A DNA stretch of 64,000 nt from Manduca sexta (GCF_014839805.1 NC_051123.1:7856727-7920726), one strand, 5' to 3'; positions 1 to 12,492 are shown, counted from the first letter of the stretch. Notes: a model not told the origin generated them from the sequence alone. A program made the numbers and translations.

Positions 1-881
1 TGGAAGGAAGGTGATAAGCATAGATGCTCGTAACCATGGCGACAGTAGACATTCTTCGCAACATACTTACGTGCATATGGCTCACGACGTCATGAAGCTA
101 CTAAAAAAACTGGAGCTGTCAAAAGTGTCACTGATGGGGCACAGCATGGGCGGACGTACAGCCATGGTATTGTCACTGCTCTGTGTAAGTTGTACGTATA
201 ATACCATTATTATGTTGTCAAAAATGTTGGAATATAACATTGTTTTTGTTATAGGGATAACAGTAAACATTCCTGTTAAGATTTTTTTTTTGTTTCAGTC
301 TGACTTAGTATCAAGCCTTATAGTGGTGGATATATCACCTGTGAGAACAAGTCCACAGATTTTCTCAATGGCAAGTCTGTTTGATGCTATGTCGTCTGTG
401 TCTATTAGACCAGGCATTGCTATGTCCAAAGCGAGAAAGCTAGCTGACGAACAACTCAAAGGTTTTACACCAGATGTAAACTTAAGAAATTTCTTAATAA
501 CAAACTTAGTTCAGACAAACGCTGGGACTTACACTTGGAGAGTAAATATACCAGCATTGAAAGATAATTTCCAATCTCATATTTCTTGCTTTCCCTCCAA
601 TTTGAGAGGTCTGCAGTATTGTGGGCCAACATTATTTATTGGAGGATCTCTTTCTGATTATATTGGGTGAGTTAATATATGCTATAAGGTTATCTTAACA
701 CATAGTACATACTTGTACATTGTATACTAATTATTTTTACAGAAAGAATGACTTGCGAGAAATCCGAGAATACTTCCCATTGGCAGAACTGGTGTTTGTT
801 GAAGGTGCTGGTCATTGGGTACACAGCCAGAAACCAGAAAAATTCCTTGAGATAGTTTGTAAATTCTTGAAAGAAAAATAA
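1..881 (+). CDS. ABHD11: ABHD11-type alpha/beta hydrolase, 3' part (5' end outside window)
   Basis: Three exons are visible: <1..184, 299..666 and 743..881 (TAA). Donors are GTAAGT at 185 and GTGAGT at 667; acceptors end at 298 and 742, and the phases agree. The protein shows DARNHGDS, then the nucleophile elbow GHSMGG (catalytic Ser), VVDISP, and near the C-terminus GAGHWVHSQKP with the probable catalytic His. This motif order and the ending ...FLKEK are typical of ABHD11, a mitochondrial serine hydrolase linked in mammals to lipid hydrolysis and protection of 2-oxoglutarate dehydrogenase. The N-terminus, including any mitochondrial targeting peptide and the HG oxyanion region, is missing. 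Another small alpha/beta hydrolase is possible, but GHSMGG-TAM followed by VDISPV favours ABHD11. It lies head-to-tail upstream of PPO2. Confidence 0.85.
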
Positions 882-2762
882 ATTACAAATGTTAAGTATA
901 AATATATAAAAAATAGTGTCCAAATTGGCAACTAGTGTAAACCTAGAAGACTATACTTAACATGCATACCTGTATACAAAATACCTGATGGTAGAAAAAT
1001 GAATACTATATTCAAAAAATACAGTGTTACTATGGAATGTATACATTGACTGTGAACTCTGTAAACTCATTTGACTCCTATAGCTTTGAGTATAGAATAG
1101 TTTACTATTGATTCTAGATATTTATTATTGTGACTGGTAATTTTTGTTATTTACTAGTGTTGTTATTGATAATACACCAAAATACTGTTCCAATATTTCC
1201 CACTAATGTTAATATCTCGAATGCTGGTCTTATCAGCCTGGATGTGGTTAGACAATATTAAAAAATGTGTGATATTTCTGAATGTCAAACTAGTCAGATG
1301 ATAATAAAGGTAAAATAAAGTAAACATATTTTGATGTATTTTATTACCCCATGTTTTACAATTTTTATAATAATAAGTTGTTAATCTACACAGAAAATAT
1401 GCAACCCCGACATCTATAATTTCTTCACAACTGAATTTATGTTAGCAGCATTATACAAAGTGATCTATATCATTATCTAGTACTTTTGAGCATATGTCTA
1501 TAGATCCCCTTATATAGGTGTCCCGAAAGTCACAGATCTCACTAAATCGAGATTAATTAATTGTGTGTTATACAATATTTAAGGCGATACAGAACGAAAG
1601 TCATAGTTAAATGTACCGAAAAATAAATCTATTGTGAAAAAAAAATTAGAACAAATGAATTGGAATTTACTAATTGTTCAGTTTATAAATTCCCTCCGCA
1701 GACCTTGAACCAATACATTAGAAAATATGAGTGGGAACACTCAGGAAGACGTGTTGCAATTAGGATAAAAAAACATGTCAAATGACTTATTTGCAGAGAA
1801 CGCTTTACAACAGTTTTTACATTTTATTTCAACTAACTTGAACATTGTAGGTATAAATATAATAATCTTCGTAATATCAAACTTTGATTTAAAACAAGAA
1901 GTATATACTTAAGTTTAATCCTACTTAACTTTTTATATGTATAGTCTAAAATCAATCCTTACAAGTTCATAATGCTTCTTTAACTGTTAAAAATTATATG
2001 TATCGTTCCTAGCACTTTATGAATTAAAGTATAACTTATCCATATCGAGTAAGCCAAAGTTGTGTTTTTGGGATCTCGATAATCGTTTGACAATACTATA
2101 AGTAGGTACGACAAAAATTATACTCGTACAGCTGTGTCCCAAACATTCTCAGTTTACTGATACCATGGTTACAGTCTTCTGTTCGAAGTTTAAACGTGCA
2201 TAATATTCGTACCTACGTAGCCCCCCCCCCCCCCCTTCCGTTAACGATATTATAAAGCAGATCCCAATAGAGCCAAAGCTCTAAGTGTCCTACCATTATA
2301 AGCCCTAATACTATAGGGCCACAACTATATCTTGGTTAAAAAGCTGGGCCATTTCGCGGCCCTCGCGGATAATTTACTTGATGGACTGTAATAAAGTAAT
2401 TCACTAGTTAACACTGTATCATCATGATGCATACGTTCTACAAATATTTTAAGTTTGAAAATTTTCAATATGCAAGGGTGCGCACGTTTCCGTGCATCGA
2501 TCGTGCAACCTTTATCATTAATTGTCTTGGCAATCTATTCGTCCACTGAGCTAGCGCCCCATTTACTAAAGCTAAACCTGCCGAAAAGTGCGTTCTCTAA
2601 TATATGATAGATACAAAATAAATTAAAAACAATATTATCATATAATTCGGTTATGGTTTTGATAAAGCAGACATGAGAATAAGTACTATCATTTTCCATG
2701 CTGTGGTTTTGCACTCGACGACGTTAAAAATATGGTTGCACTCGTCCTATATGAGAAATTAG
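882..2762. other. Intergenic: ABHD11 3' UTR and PPO2 upstream region
   Basis: Non-coding. Two AATAAA hexamers at 1303-1308 and 1314-1319 probably end the ABHD11 mRNA about 440 bases after its stop. The rest is AT-rich with no convincing ORF. A run of 15 C residues lies at 2221-2235, inside the region 5' of PPO2. I saw no immune (kappa-B-like) element I would defend. Confidence 0.6.
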
Positions 2763-2792
2763 TATAAAAGGCCACAACCCATACTTCATCAG
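2763..2792 (+). promoter_or_regulatory. PPO2 core promoter: TATA box and initiator
   Basis: TATAAAAG at 2763-2770 is followed 21 bases later by a TCAG initiator-like sequence (TSS near 2791). The spacing is normal for a TATA/Inr promoter and leaves a roughly 86-base 5' UTR before the PPO2 ATG at 2877. The sites are read from sequence; the TSS is inferred. Confidence 0.65.
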
Positions 2793-2876
2793 CATTCCCA
2801 CTTCACAGTTCCTGTGAAGTGTGTATACTAAAAAGGTTTTTTTTTTATTTATTTAAAAATACGTTTATCAGACACC

Positions 2877-5800
2877 ATGGCTGATATTTTTGATAGTTTC
2901 GAACTCCTTTACGACCGTCCAGGCGAACCCATGATTAACACCAAGGGGGAAGACAAAGTTCTATTCGAACTCACTGAACAATTTCTGGTAAGTCTTGAAC
3001 CACTATTATAAAAGGCACTTTGTAAAGCAACTTGATTTCCTTGCTATTTCGTTTACTCGTATGTTAATTCTAATATTTTGATTCAATTCTAATCTTGAAT
3101 TTGGGAATAAGTACAATTTGCTTTCTATAATCTAGATTTAAGTTTACGTATACCAATGAATCCAAACCAAGAGTCTGCTCTTTACGATTTCGGAATCAAA
3201 CGCTGTATTTATTATTGACACAGTATTTTAGTAAGAAGCCTACGAGAAAAGCAGCTTTCGTTTAGAAAAAGATATCGGTTTACTGATAAGCCTGTAATAG
3301 GTAGAAGACCTTTCCCTATTACAGGCTCGGATCGGCAACAATCATATTTTATTTACTTTACAATCATACTTTTTATATTTTTAGACCCCGGAATACGCCA
3401 ACAATGGTCTGGAGTTGAATAACCGCTTCGGTGATGAGGAGGAGGTGTCTCGTAAAATAATATTGAAGAATCTTGACAAGATTCCAGAGTTTCCTAAAGC
3501 TAAACAACTCCCAAACGATGCCGATTTCTCCCTTTTCCTGCCCAGCCATCAAGAAATGGCTAATGAAGTCATTGATGTCCTAATGAGTAAGTATTTTTTT
3601 CTGTTGTTTGGCAGCTTTCTTATTACTTAATACCTTAATTGCATAAAGTACCGTTAATTAAATCTGCTAAGTTACACACGAGACAAGACGCCAATCGCCA
3701 AATACAACATCAAGAATTCTAATTATGTGCATATTACATCATTAGCTTTTGTCACCATGAAATAAAAATCTTTTGAAAAATAAAACCTATTTATTATTAT
3801 ATAAGTTAAACACCACTTCCATTAATTATAATTATACATTTCTAGGTGTAACTGAGAACCAACTACAAGAACTCCTGTCTACTTGTGTGTATGCCCGAAT
3901 CAATCTCAACCCGCAGCTGTTCAACTACTGCTACACTGTTGCCATTATGCACAGGTACAGATACAAGTTCCTTCAGTATCAATAATATTTCCATTAAATA
4001 TCATTCATTTATTACTTTTATTTTATGTGATATATCTATTTATTAATAATTGATAAAACAGATTTATCATTGCTATAAATTAATTAATATTTTTAGGCCA
4101 CACACAAAGCAATAACTCAACTGTTTATTAAAAAATGATGTATATTTGATGGTCCTTTTCTTTGTCAGACGTGACACGGGTAAGGTTCGTGTACAGAACT
4201 ATGCAGAAATTTTCCCTGCAAAGTTTTTGGACTCTCAAGTATTCACCCAGGCCCGTGAAGCTGCAGCAGTCATCCCGAAAACTATTCCTGTAAGTAACTA
4301 TTTTCCCTTCCCTTCACAACAATTGTCACATTTTTTATCAGTCCCTGAACAAAATATGGGCTTATAATTTGGGGTCCAAGGACCAAGGCTGTCATTTGAA
4401 TAGAAATCCATAGGATATGTTCCATCTTCTTTTAACCATTTACTATTACTAAGTGCCACAGAAAATTCATAAGGTGTAAGTAAAGGTTTAGGGAAAGCTG
4501 TCCCCCAATCAATAGAGAGTCTGGGACAAGCAATTTGGACAAATGCATCCAAATTAAATAATGCTAATTTACTAGGAAATATCTCTGATAGGAGTATCTT
4601 TACAAATTTCTTATCTGAATTACGTATTTGTTTCTCTAAATTGCCTAAAACTTTTGTACTTCCTTGTCTTCCTAATGTGCCTAATATGAGCCCAAAGCTA
4701 CAAGCTGTTTCAGCTGTTTTAACTTGATTGTGTCTATTCACCTTCATGAGCTTGTGTTCATATTGTTCTGATGTGAATTTCTTTTCATATGGGTCATATT
4801 TATATGCGGGTATGTTAGGGTTGGCAATCATTATTGCTTCCAAATGAAATCTGCCATCTCCAAGGTAAATAATAATATCTGATGTCACCTTGGGTGCCGT
4901 GCATCCTAAGATTTCCCCAGGAGATAGAGGCTTACACTGAGGCACTGTCACCAAATAGTCTTCAGTGCGCAGAGTTTTTGCCACAGAATGCAGAGTAGTC
5001 ACAAATTGTATTGTACTAACTAACGCTATGTTTGTCTTCTTGGCAAAGTTCAATTTGATTGTATCTAGAAAGTGTGAAGGATCAATTTTGATATCAACAA
5101 ATATGTATAATACCTTAATGCTGCTAGTTTGGTCAATTGGTATTAAACATGAATGTCCATAGTGCACTAGCAGGTCGACACCAAGTGCTACAGCAGTGTA
5201 GTCATCAATACAACATGCTCCATATGTCACATCTCCCATTATCACAGTATCAGCATTAGTGAAGGTCTCTATTATGTCACATAGTGTTGTGGCAAACATT
5301 GCCAAACCTGAAACAAGATATGGAGTTATTATTGTTAAAATACATTTGTATTGGCAGTTCTCTTTTTTTTAACTTACAACTATGTAATCCACCTGTATAA
5401 GCATTATTTACATTACATTAGCACAGTTACATAATAAATTATTATTCATTTCGAATACTGTATTGTAATCTAGATCTGTATTACATTAGAAAATCTGTTT
5501 GTTTGTTTTTGATTGAATTCCCTAATAATTGGAACTCCTGGCCCTATTTAAAAATCTTTCTCTAATGGGATATTACACTTAACCAAAATAAAGGTGAAAA
5601 AATGTGACGCAAGATAGCATTTCAGATAATAATATCAATATTAGCAAAATTCATTACAATATTTACCTTCAGGCATCTGTAATCCTACTCTCTTTGCCTC
5701 CAGCGACCGAATTCTCCATATCGTCTTGTGTATTTCAAAATTATAATTTTGAGGTAATGCTTCACACGCTCTATTTAATAAAGGATTATTTAATAACTCA

Positions 5801-8800
5801 TCAGGGATCTTAGTCACTGCCCGAATATTTGGTTTGAAAGTTTTACGCTGTCCTTCAGGTTTGGCACGTATCACGACTACACCAGGTTTATTCAAAAAAT
5901 CTTCCATTTTTTAATCTCACGAATAAAATATCTATGAAAATAACATTGCAGTCACTTATAATAGGAATAATAAAAGCAGGTTATTTTTTACTGTGGTCAA
6001 AATATAAACACGCGCCGTGGACTACGTGACTTTTCGCAAGTTTTACACGTTTCTGTTTACGCAAACATTAAAGTTAATTTTAATAATTTAATTTATTATT
6101 TAATAATTTTAATATTTCGAATTTAGTATTTTTATATTGCTTTAATAAAACACCAATTCATTCTATAACACCTGTAGCTATATTTTTTACGATATTGTGT
6201 TTTGAGAATAGATAATTCTAATTTCTAATTTTGAAAGTACGTAACCCAACTTAGTCACTTCTTTGAATGATAGTGATCTATCCTATTGGTATTATAAATA
6301 TGAAAGCTTGTGAGTATAGATGTATGTACTATGTATTTTAATATGTATGTTTGTTCCCTTTTCACGAAAAAGCTAATTAATGGATTTGGATGAAACTTTA
6401 CAGTAATATTGGTTATACATTAGAATAACACATAGACTACAATTTATACTGATTTTGTGTAATTTAGACATAATATGACAATACATATCAAGTGAGTTGG
6501 AAAAAAAATGCTATCTTGGCGCTGCCTAAACCATTAGAGTAAGATAAAGATATGATGTATCCTAGGACTGTTTGTTTTAAATAGTTCTAAATAAAAGTCC
6601 GCAACAGCATATTTTTACCATTTTATGTGGAAGCCACTATAACCAAAATAGTGAGCCATTCCTGTCTGTCTGTATGTTAACAATTTTCTCAAATTATAAG
6701 TACTGAACGGATTTTTATGAAGTTTCGTATGGAGATAGTTGACCCTTGGAAGGTTATAGGCTACTTTTTATCCCAGGAAAATATGTAGCGGGAGTATTAT
6801 CCCGGAAAACTCCATCAGGCTTGCGAAGCCTCGAACAAAAGCTAAAGTTATAAACATTTAGTTTTGGTTTAAAACTTCATTAAGGAACTTTTAATTTACC
6901 TATTTTGGGATTCTGTGCCTAGTAAAAATAAAAAACAGAAGTTTATATTATGACACTGAGACAAGCGATCCTTCAACTCCCCTACATGGAAGCACACACG
7001 TGTCGATATCTACTGCTATTGACGCTGAAGAACTTTAATGTGCAAAAGCATTAAAACTCAAGATTCTCTATGCGTTAAGAATAGCTTGAGTTATCAGGGT
7101 GAAAATGAAAGCTTCTATGCTAGATTATGATGTATCGAGATGAATAGTTGGTATCTATAGTCCATATATGTAGCCTGTATCATCGGAATCCATTCAATAA
7201 GGATTAGCTTGGAAACATCCAAACATATCCAAAATTCTAAGATGAATAGCACTGGAGGTCCTGTTATGATATACTACATGATACATCTAAGAACTAGGTA
7301 ACTACCTATATAGGTAGTCAATGTTCAAACACAATGCTAATTGTCATAGTATGGTACTTATTAATAATACTTACTTTACGTGATTTTTTGTTATTTTAGC
7401 GAACTCCTATCATCATTCCACGAGACTACACTGCTACCGACTTGGAAGAAGAGCATCGCCTGGCGTACTGGCGTGAAGACCTCGGTATCAATCTTCACCA
7501 TTGGCATTGGCATCTCGTTTACCCGTTCTCTGCTAGCGACGAGAAAATTGTAGCCAAAGACCGTCGCGGGGAGCTGTTCTTCTACATGCACCAGCAAATC
7601 ATTGCCAGATACAACTGCGAGCGTTTGTGCAATTCTCTGAAGAGGGTAAAGAAATTCAGCGACTGGCGCGAGCCTATCCCGGAGGCGTATTACCCTAAAC
7701 TAGACAGCTTGACTTCAGCCCGCGGCTGGCCGCCACGCCAAGCTGGTATGCGTTGGCAAGACCTGAAGAGACCTGTGGACGGTCTAAACGTTACAATTGA
7801 TGACATGGAACGTTACAGGAGGAACATTGAAGAGGCTATTGCTACTGGTAACGTTATATTGGTGAGTTCCATTTGCATGCCATAATTCCATAAATAGGCA
7901 AATAACAATACAGTATTCCCCAGCCTCTACTATATACCTATACATATTGCATATTTTATACTTTGATGTTATAAAATAAACCATTATCTTATTTACAGCC
8001 AGACAAATCTACCAAAAAGTTGGATATCGATATGCTCGGCAACATGATGGAAGCAAGCATCCTGTCACCCAACCGCGATTTGTATGGCTCCATCCACAAC
8101 AACATGCACAGCTTCAGCGCGTACATGCACGACCCCGAACATCGATACCTCGTTAGTACTTTTTACTTACTGTCTACCAATATTGGATATGTCAATAAGC
8201 TGCGGGCTGAGGGCGGCAACTGCTTAGATCACATATTTAGTAGAGGCGACATAGTTCCAATCGTGAAGCTTGTTTATGTTTCCAGAAAAAATGAACCCAG
8301 AATCCTTAAAGAAAGTATAAATGCAGCACTGGTGTGTGTTATGAAACGTTTTTTGATATAATACTTAAATTACTTATTCTGATTTCTAATTAAGTACAAG
8401 TCCTGCAGTGCACACAAACACAAACATATGTAATGCTTGTTTTAACAATGGTGACAAAAAATTCTAAGCACTTATAGCTTATCAAGTAGGTACGAAATGA
8501 CACAAAAAATAGTTTCCCCTCTAAATTTACCAGCCTTTCGTAGGATTAATACTCTTTGTTAATACTTAAGTAATATGTTGTAATATTTAACAGGAATCAT
8601 TCGGTGTGATCGCTGATGAAGCGACGACGATGCGCGATCCGTTCTTCTACCGCGTGCATGCGTGGGTCGATGACATCTTCCAGAGTTTCAAAGAGGCCCC
8701 TCATAACGTGCGCCCATACAGTCGCTCTCAGGTAGTTTTAACTTTAAGATTTAAGAGGCAATGTCTGCCTGCTTGTCAATAATGTCTTAAATTTTTTAGA

Positions 8801-11450
8801 TTTCTTAACTTTAGTTCGATCTTTCACGTATTAAATATTATCATGGTAAATTAAAACATCAGCTATATATTCTATGTCTAAGTAGGTACGTATTCATTTA
8901 TTATGGTTGTCTAAGACTACTTGTTTTATATAGTAGGTCTAATCAAGCAGATCCTAAAAAGTTTTAAAGAATTTCAATATTGAATGGGTTGATTTTTTTT
9001 TTAATAAATATTTGTATTATTGTCCAAGGCAAATATAGATAATAAATAAAATGAAACTAATAAGTAACTAAAATCCGGATTACTGTTAATTTGTTCGTAG
9101 CTCGAGAACCCTGGCGTTCAAGTGACATCCGTCGCGGTGGAGTCTGCTGGCGGCCAACAGAACGTGCTGAACACTTTCTGGATGCAGAGCGATGTGAACC
9201 TCTCTAAAGGTTTAGATTTCTCGGACCGCGGGCCGGTGTACGCGCGCTTCACTCATCTCAACCACAGACCTTTCCGTTACGTGTAAGTTGCTATTAAACT
9301 ATATTAGGCGTTACAATAAGCTTTAACTTATATCTAGTGCATAGCTGTGCGCACTTCTTTCCGTGACATATAAATAATTATACATATAACACTTAGGAGA
9401 TGCAACTATTAAAATAATAGCCACGCCGAAGAAGTGCGATTATAATGTAACGTTATTTATAACAGTATAAAGGCGAACAACACTGGCTCCGCTCGCCGCA
9501 CGACCGTGCGCATCTTCATAGCCCCGAAGACAGACGAGCGCAACCTGCCGTGGGCTCTGTCCGACCAACGCAAGATGTTCATTGAGATGGATAGATTCGT
9601 AGTACCCTGTAAGTCAAAATTTAATGCTATAGTGAATTAAATATGCGCTTATACTCGTATTCTCCGACGGGATCGAGATATAAATCTTTTCATGTAATCG
9701 ATTGATTCTTCCCTAACAGAATTTCGGCCACAGCGGTAAATATCAACGGAGATCAGCAAACCCCCTCCCCCCTCCCCAGGAAATTCTTGTGCGCGCGGTC
9801 TCCACCCCGAATGCACGCCCATGCACGGCGGGACATTAGTCGCAGCCCTAGGCACACAGTGAATATGTGTAGACCCCATGGTTGCAATTTCACATTGGAG
9901 TCTAAGAGGGACTCGTGAACTTTTCCGGTCCACTTCACTCCGCCCATCCTAATACTTCCTGTTCCTTCCTCCCCTATTTCTCCTTTTCCGCTCTTCCTCC
10001 AGGGCCCCGCAGTCTCTAAGCCGGGGGTAACCAGTATACCGTTCGCAGGTTTCCCTCGGTGTTGACTGCGGGGTCTGTACTAATAAAAAAAACGGAGATC
10101 AGCCAAGTACGCAGTAGATTTATAGCGCAAAGAGCAAGCAAGCTCTCATAGTTCGGTGAGACGGCATTCCGACATGACCGGAGAGAGATCAGGCACAGGA
10201 TCAACGACTTTACGTGCTTTCCGAGGCACGGCGGTATCACACCGCCTTCTTGACTGCAGCTGTGACTGAGTATTTTTTAAGATGAAAAAATGCAAACACA
10301 ATTATTTTGGCCCGACCCGGGATTCGACCCAGGACCTCAGCGTGGCTACGCCACCTAGGTACTCAAGTCTTTTCTTGTACTCATAATCAAAGGATACTAT
10401 TAAAGAATGACATTATAAACAATATACATAGTAACCACACGTTAAAAGTTATACCACCCTCTGTAGAGACACATTCCAGACAACTTTATAAGGATATATT
10501 CCAAATAATATATTTTTTTAATATAATAAAAATATTGTTAACCTTTTTACAGTGAGCGCTGGCGAAAACACAATTACTCGTCAGTCCACAGAATCGTCAC
10601 TGACAATTCCGTTCGAACAGACGTTCCGCGACCTTTCCATCCAGGGAAGTGACCCTAGGCGTTCGGAACTCGCCGCATTTAATTACTGCGGGTGTGGCTG
10701 GCCGCAGCACATGCTCGTGCCTAAGGGAACGGTCGGCGGTGTTGCCTATCAACTCTTTGTAATGCTTTCCAACTACGAACTGGATAAGGTAAAAATATAA
10801 ATTAACTTTTACGTCCCATAGCTAGTTCAAAACCTGAACATCAAAATTAATAATTAAACTAATTTCTAGACGATAATAACCAACCATATAAGAACCAACT
10901 GTAGATGTTTAGTTTCCATACATTTTTAAGAAATAACCCTGATTGAACGAACATTTCATAAATGCGCTTTCTGCACGGGACAAACGAAGTATATTTAGGC
11001 TATAATTTCAAATAAATATTTTTTTCTTGTTGAATTATTGTTTTGTGTCTTTCTTTTGTAGTCTGCTGGTTGTACTTTTTTTCTCTGAACATACCTACCT
11101 ATAGTAAAAATTTAAGAAAATCATGGAGTTTGTACTTACCTTTTTTTCTGCTTTCGACCATGATTTATTAAGAAATCCTTATATTTCTAATAACATCTAA
11201 CACGTATCTTTTAACTCAGATTGAGCAACCAGACGGCAGGGAACTGAGTTGCGTCGAAGCTTCCATGTTCTGTGGCTTGAAGGATAAGAAGTACCCAGAC
11301 GCACGTCCGATGGGCTATCCGTTCGACCGGCCATCCAACTCTGCTACCAACATCGAAGACTTCAGCGCGATGTCCAACATGGGACTGCAAGACATAGTCA
11401 TCAAACTATCCGATGTAACCGAACCAAACCCTAGAAACCCACCCGCTTAA
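2877..11450 (+). CDS. PPO2: Prophenoloxidase subunit 2 (PPO2), complete, 11 exons
   Basis: Copper oxidase zymogen of insect melanization, made by haemocytes. Exons: 2877..2987, 3385..3586, 3846..3954, 4169..4289, 7400..7861, 7999..8151, 8594..8731, 9101..9282, 9466..9608, 10553..10788, 11220..11450. The spliced frame gives 695 residues, the usual PPO2 length. Activation-site Arg51-Phe52 (NNRFG) is present. Copper A ligands are His215, His219 and His245 (HHWHWH ... YMHQQ); copper B ligands are His368, His372 and His408, with the spacing of type-3 copper proteins. Glu395 (ADEA) matches the acidic residue described near the PPO2 active site. GCGWPQHM in exon 10 is the thioester-like motif. There is no signal peptide, as is usual for insect PPOs. 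Exon 6 uses a weak GTTAGT donor. Intron 4 (4290-7399) contains DPH1 on the other strand. Confidence 0.96.
3289..3327. repeat. Perfect 13-bp inverted repeat in PPO2 intron 1
   Basis: Arms 3289-3301 (agcctgtaatagg) and 3315-3327 are exact reverse complements around a 13-base loop. The stem is short for a pre-miRNA; it may be a remnant of a small transposon or a chance hairpin. Confidence 0.6.
4124..4129 (-). terminator. First possible polyadenylation signal of DPH1
   Basis: TTTATT on the + strand reads AATAAA on the DPH1 strand. It is the first such hexamer after the DPH1 stop; none exists between 4130 and 4297. If used, the DPH1 3' UTR runs antisense through all of PPO2 exon 4 (4169-4289). 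Another candidate is at 4038-4043. Confidence 0.5.
4298..5907 (-). CDS. DPH1: DPH1, diphthamide biosynthesis radical enzyme subunit, nested in PPO2 intron 4
   Basis: Two exons: 5667..5907 (ATG at 5907) and 4298..5307 (TAG at 4298-4300), with a 359-bp intron (donor GTAAAT, acceptor TTTCAG). The spliced protein is 416 residues, close to the usual DPH1 length. Hallmarks are the QMPEGLAMFA entry, [56 protein letters not shown] and [11 protein letters not shown]. The cysteines in GACC, GCTAP and IACP are the expected three [4Fe-4S] ligands. With DPH2 it transfers the 3-amino-3-carboxypropyl group of SAM to a histidine of elongation factor 2, the first diphthamide step, in the cytosol. The whole gene lies inside PPO2 intron 4 in antisense; its stop ends only eight bases from the PPO2 exon 4 donor. 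Confidence 0.95.
5908..7399. other. Remainder of PPO2 intron 4 with decayed dispersed repeats
   Basis: Contains the DPH1 upstream region (from 5908) and, at about 6290-6480 and 6660-6840, two fragments resembling lepidopteran retroposon tails (runs such as ctgtctgtctgt, cggatttttatgaa, ggctactttttatccc, cttgcgaagcctcg). No coding sequence was recognised. Related tails occur near 14570 and 36360. Confidence 0.5.
8160..8361 (+). mobile_element. Possible LINE endonuclease remnant in PPO2 intron 6
   Basis: The frame of PPO2 exon 6 stays open through the donor into the intron until 8361. The translated stretch includes [13 protein letters not shown], which resembles the CxDHIF block near the end of non-LTR retrotransposon endonucleases. 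It is too short and isolated to assign firmly. It is not PPO2 sequence, because the PPO2 frame resumes at 8594 with [10 protein letters not shown]. Confidence 0.3.
9640..10365. repeat. GC-rich repeat insertion in PPO2 intron 9
   Basis: This part of intron 9 is clearly more GC-rich than its surroundings. The 10-bp string cggagatcag occurs twice (near 9748 and 10092). A perfect 10-bp inverted repeat, ccccgcagtc at 10005-10014 and its complement at 10064-10073, encloses 49 bases. The right end carries a tRNA-like block. I infer one or more mobile-element fragments; no target-site duplication was found. Confidence 0.5.
10309..10362 (-). repeat. tRNA-related SINE fragment (B-box-like)
   Basis: On the minus strand the block reads GCTGAGGTCCTGGG, then TCGAATCCCGGGTCGGGC, close to the Pol III B box GGTTCGANTCC and the T-arm of tRNA-derived SINEs. 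No matching A box or cloverleaf is seen, so this is a SINE fragment rather than a tRNA gene. A degenerate relative lies near 16009-16047. Confidence 0.5.
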
Positions 11451-11604
11451 ACTACCAAGCTTGCTAAACCATTGTGAATTTACTATCACAAAGGATTTTT
11501 GTTTATAATGATATTTTATGATACTTAAGTATTACATTTATAATTGAATTTTAAGCTTGAATTATCCTCATAGTGTTTTTCTTTTAATTTTACATTTCTT
11601 TAAA

Positions 11605-11728
11605 AATAAAAAATGAAAGGCTGATAGTGTTTATCTTGTAAATTCTTAAGTGTAAATATGTTATATATGTTTGTAGAGTTATGTAACTATTATTGACCCA
11701 TTTTATAAGGAATAAGACAATAAATAAA
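11605..11728 (+). terminator. PPO2 polyadenylation signals
   Basis: AATAAA occurs at 11605-11610 and again at 11723-11728, 155 and 273 bases after the PPO2 stop. Either could end the mRNA; nearby + strand TTTATT (about 11748) could serve a transcript from the opposite side. Confidence 0.55.
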
Positions 11729-11904
11729 ACAATGCATTTATAAATACCTCTTTATTTTATAACAAATATTTTTTTTACATATAGGTACCTAAACTCACCC
11801 AAGAATAACAGCACACATGTCACCTCCCACCAAATTACCTATGAATAAAAAAATTGTTTAAAAAAATGTATACAACATAATAAGTTGCTATGGAAGAATA
11901 GAGT

Positions 11905-12492
11905 AAATCAGGCCTATCATTTGATATCATGTTGTTATCATACAACACAAACGGCTCGTTTGAATTCTCATCATTATAAAACGGCTCAATATTTTACACC
12001 AACCAAATTTGTATTTCTACTTTTAGTAAATTTAATTAAATAATTCTATGATATCCTTGGCAGAATTTTAGGGTCTATGCACTTCAAATATCTTTCTTGA
12101 CTCTGGCATTTAACATAAAAGCTATTGCAACATTAGATACATTTGCCCAAATGAGAAGGTTCTCATGAAAATGTTTTAACCTTAAAAATGACACTATACA
12201 AGTGATATAAAGAGATTTTTAAAAGTAAATCATACAGATTATGGACTTTAGTATTACATAAATTATGTTTGTTTATTGGTAATACCTAAAACTTACCTAT
12301 ATCTATTATTTAATGATAGGGAGTCCGGAAATTCAGTAACCTGTAACAGATAAGATCTTTACGATATTTGCATACATAAAAGGGTTATTTTAGTTCAAAG
12401 GCCAAATCAGACCTATCATTTGATATCACGTGTTAAAATCATAAAAACACATTACGGCTCGTGTTTTTTGTCATCATAATATACTTTATCAT
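11905..12492. repeat. Diverged direct duplication of about 90 bp
   Basis: 11905-11995 and 12402-12492 share the order cctatcatttgatatca, then a cataa..aacaca block, then acggctcgt and a tcatcat block. The spacing between blocks is nearly the same in both copies, which lie about 500 bp apart. Confidence 0.6.

Noticed and set aside
9649..10240. Short minus-strand frames in PPO2 intron 9
   Set aside because: They lie in a repeat-like insertion and have no recognised domain.
10309..10362. tRNA gene
   Set aside because: Only a T-arm/B-box-like part is present; there is no A box or cloverleaf.
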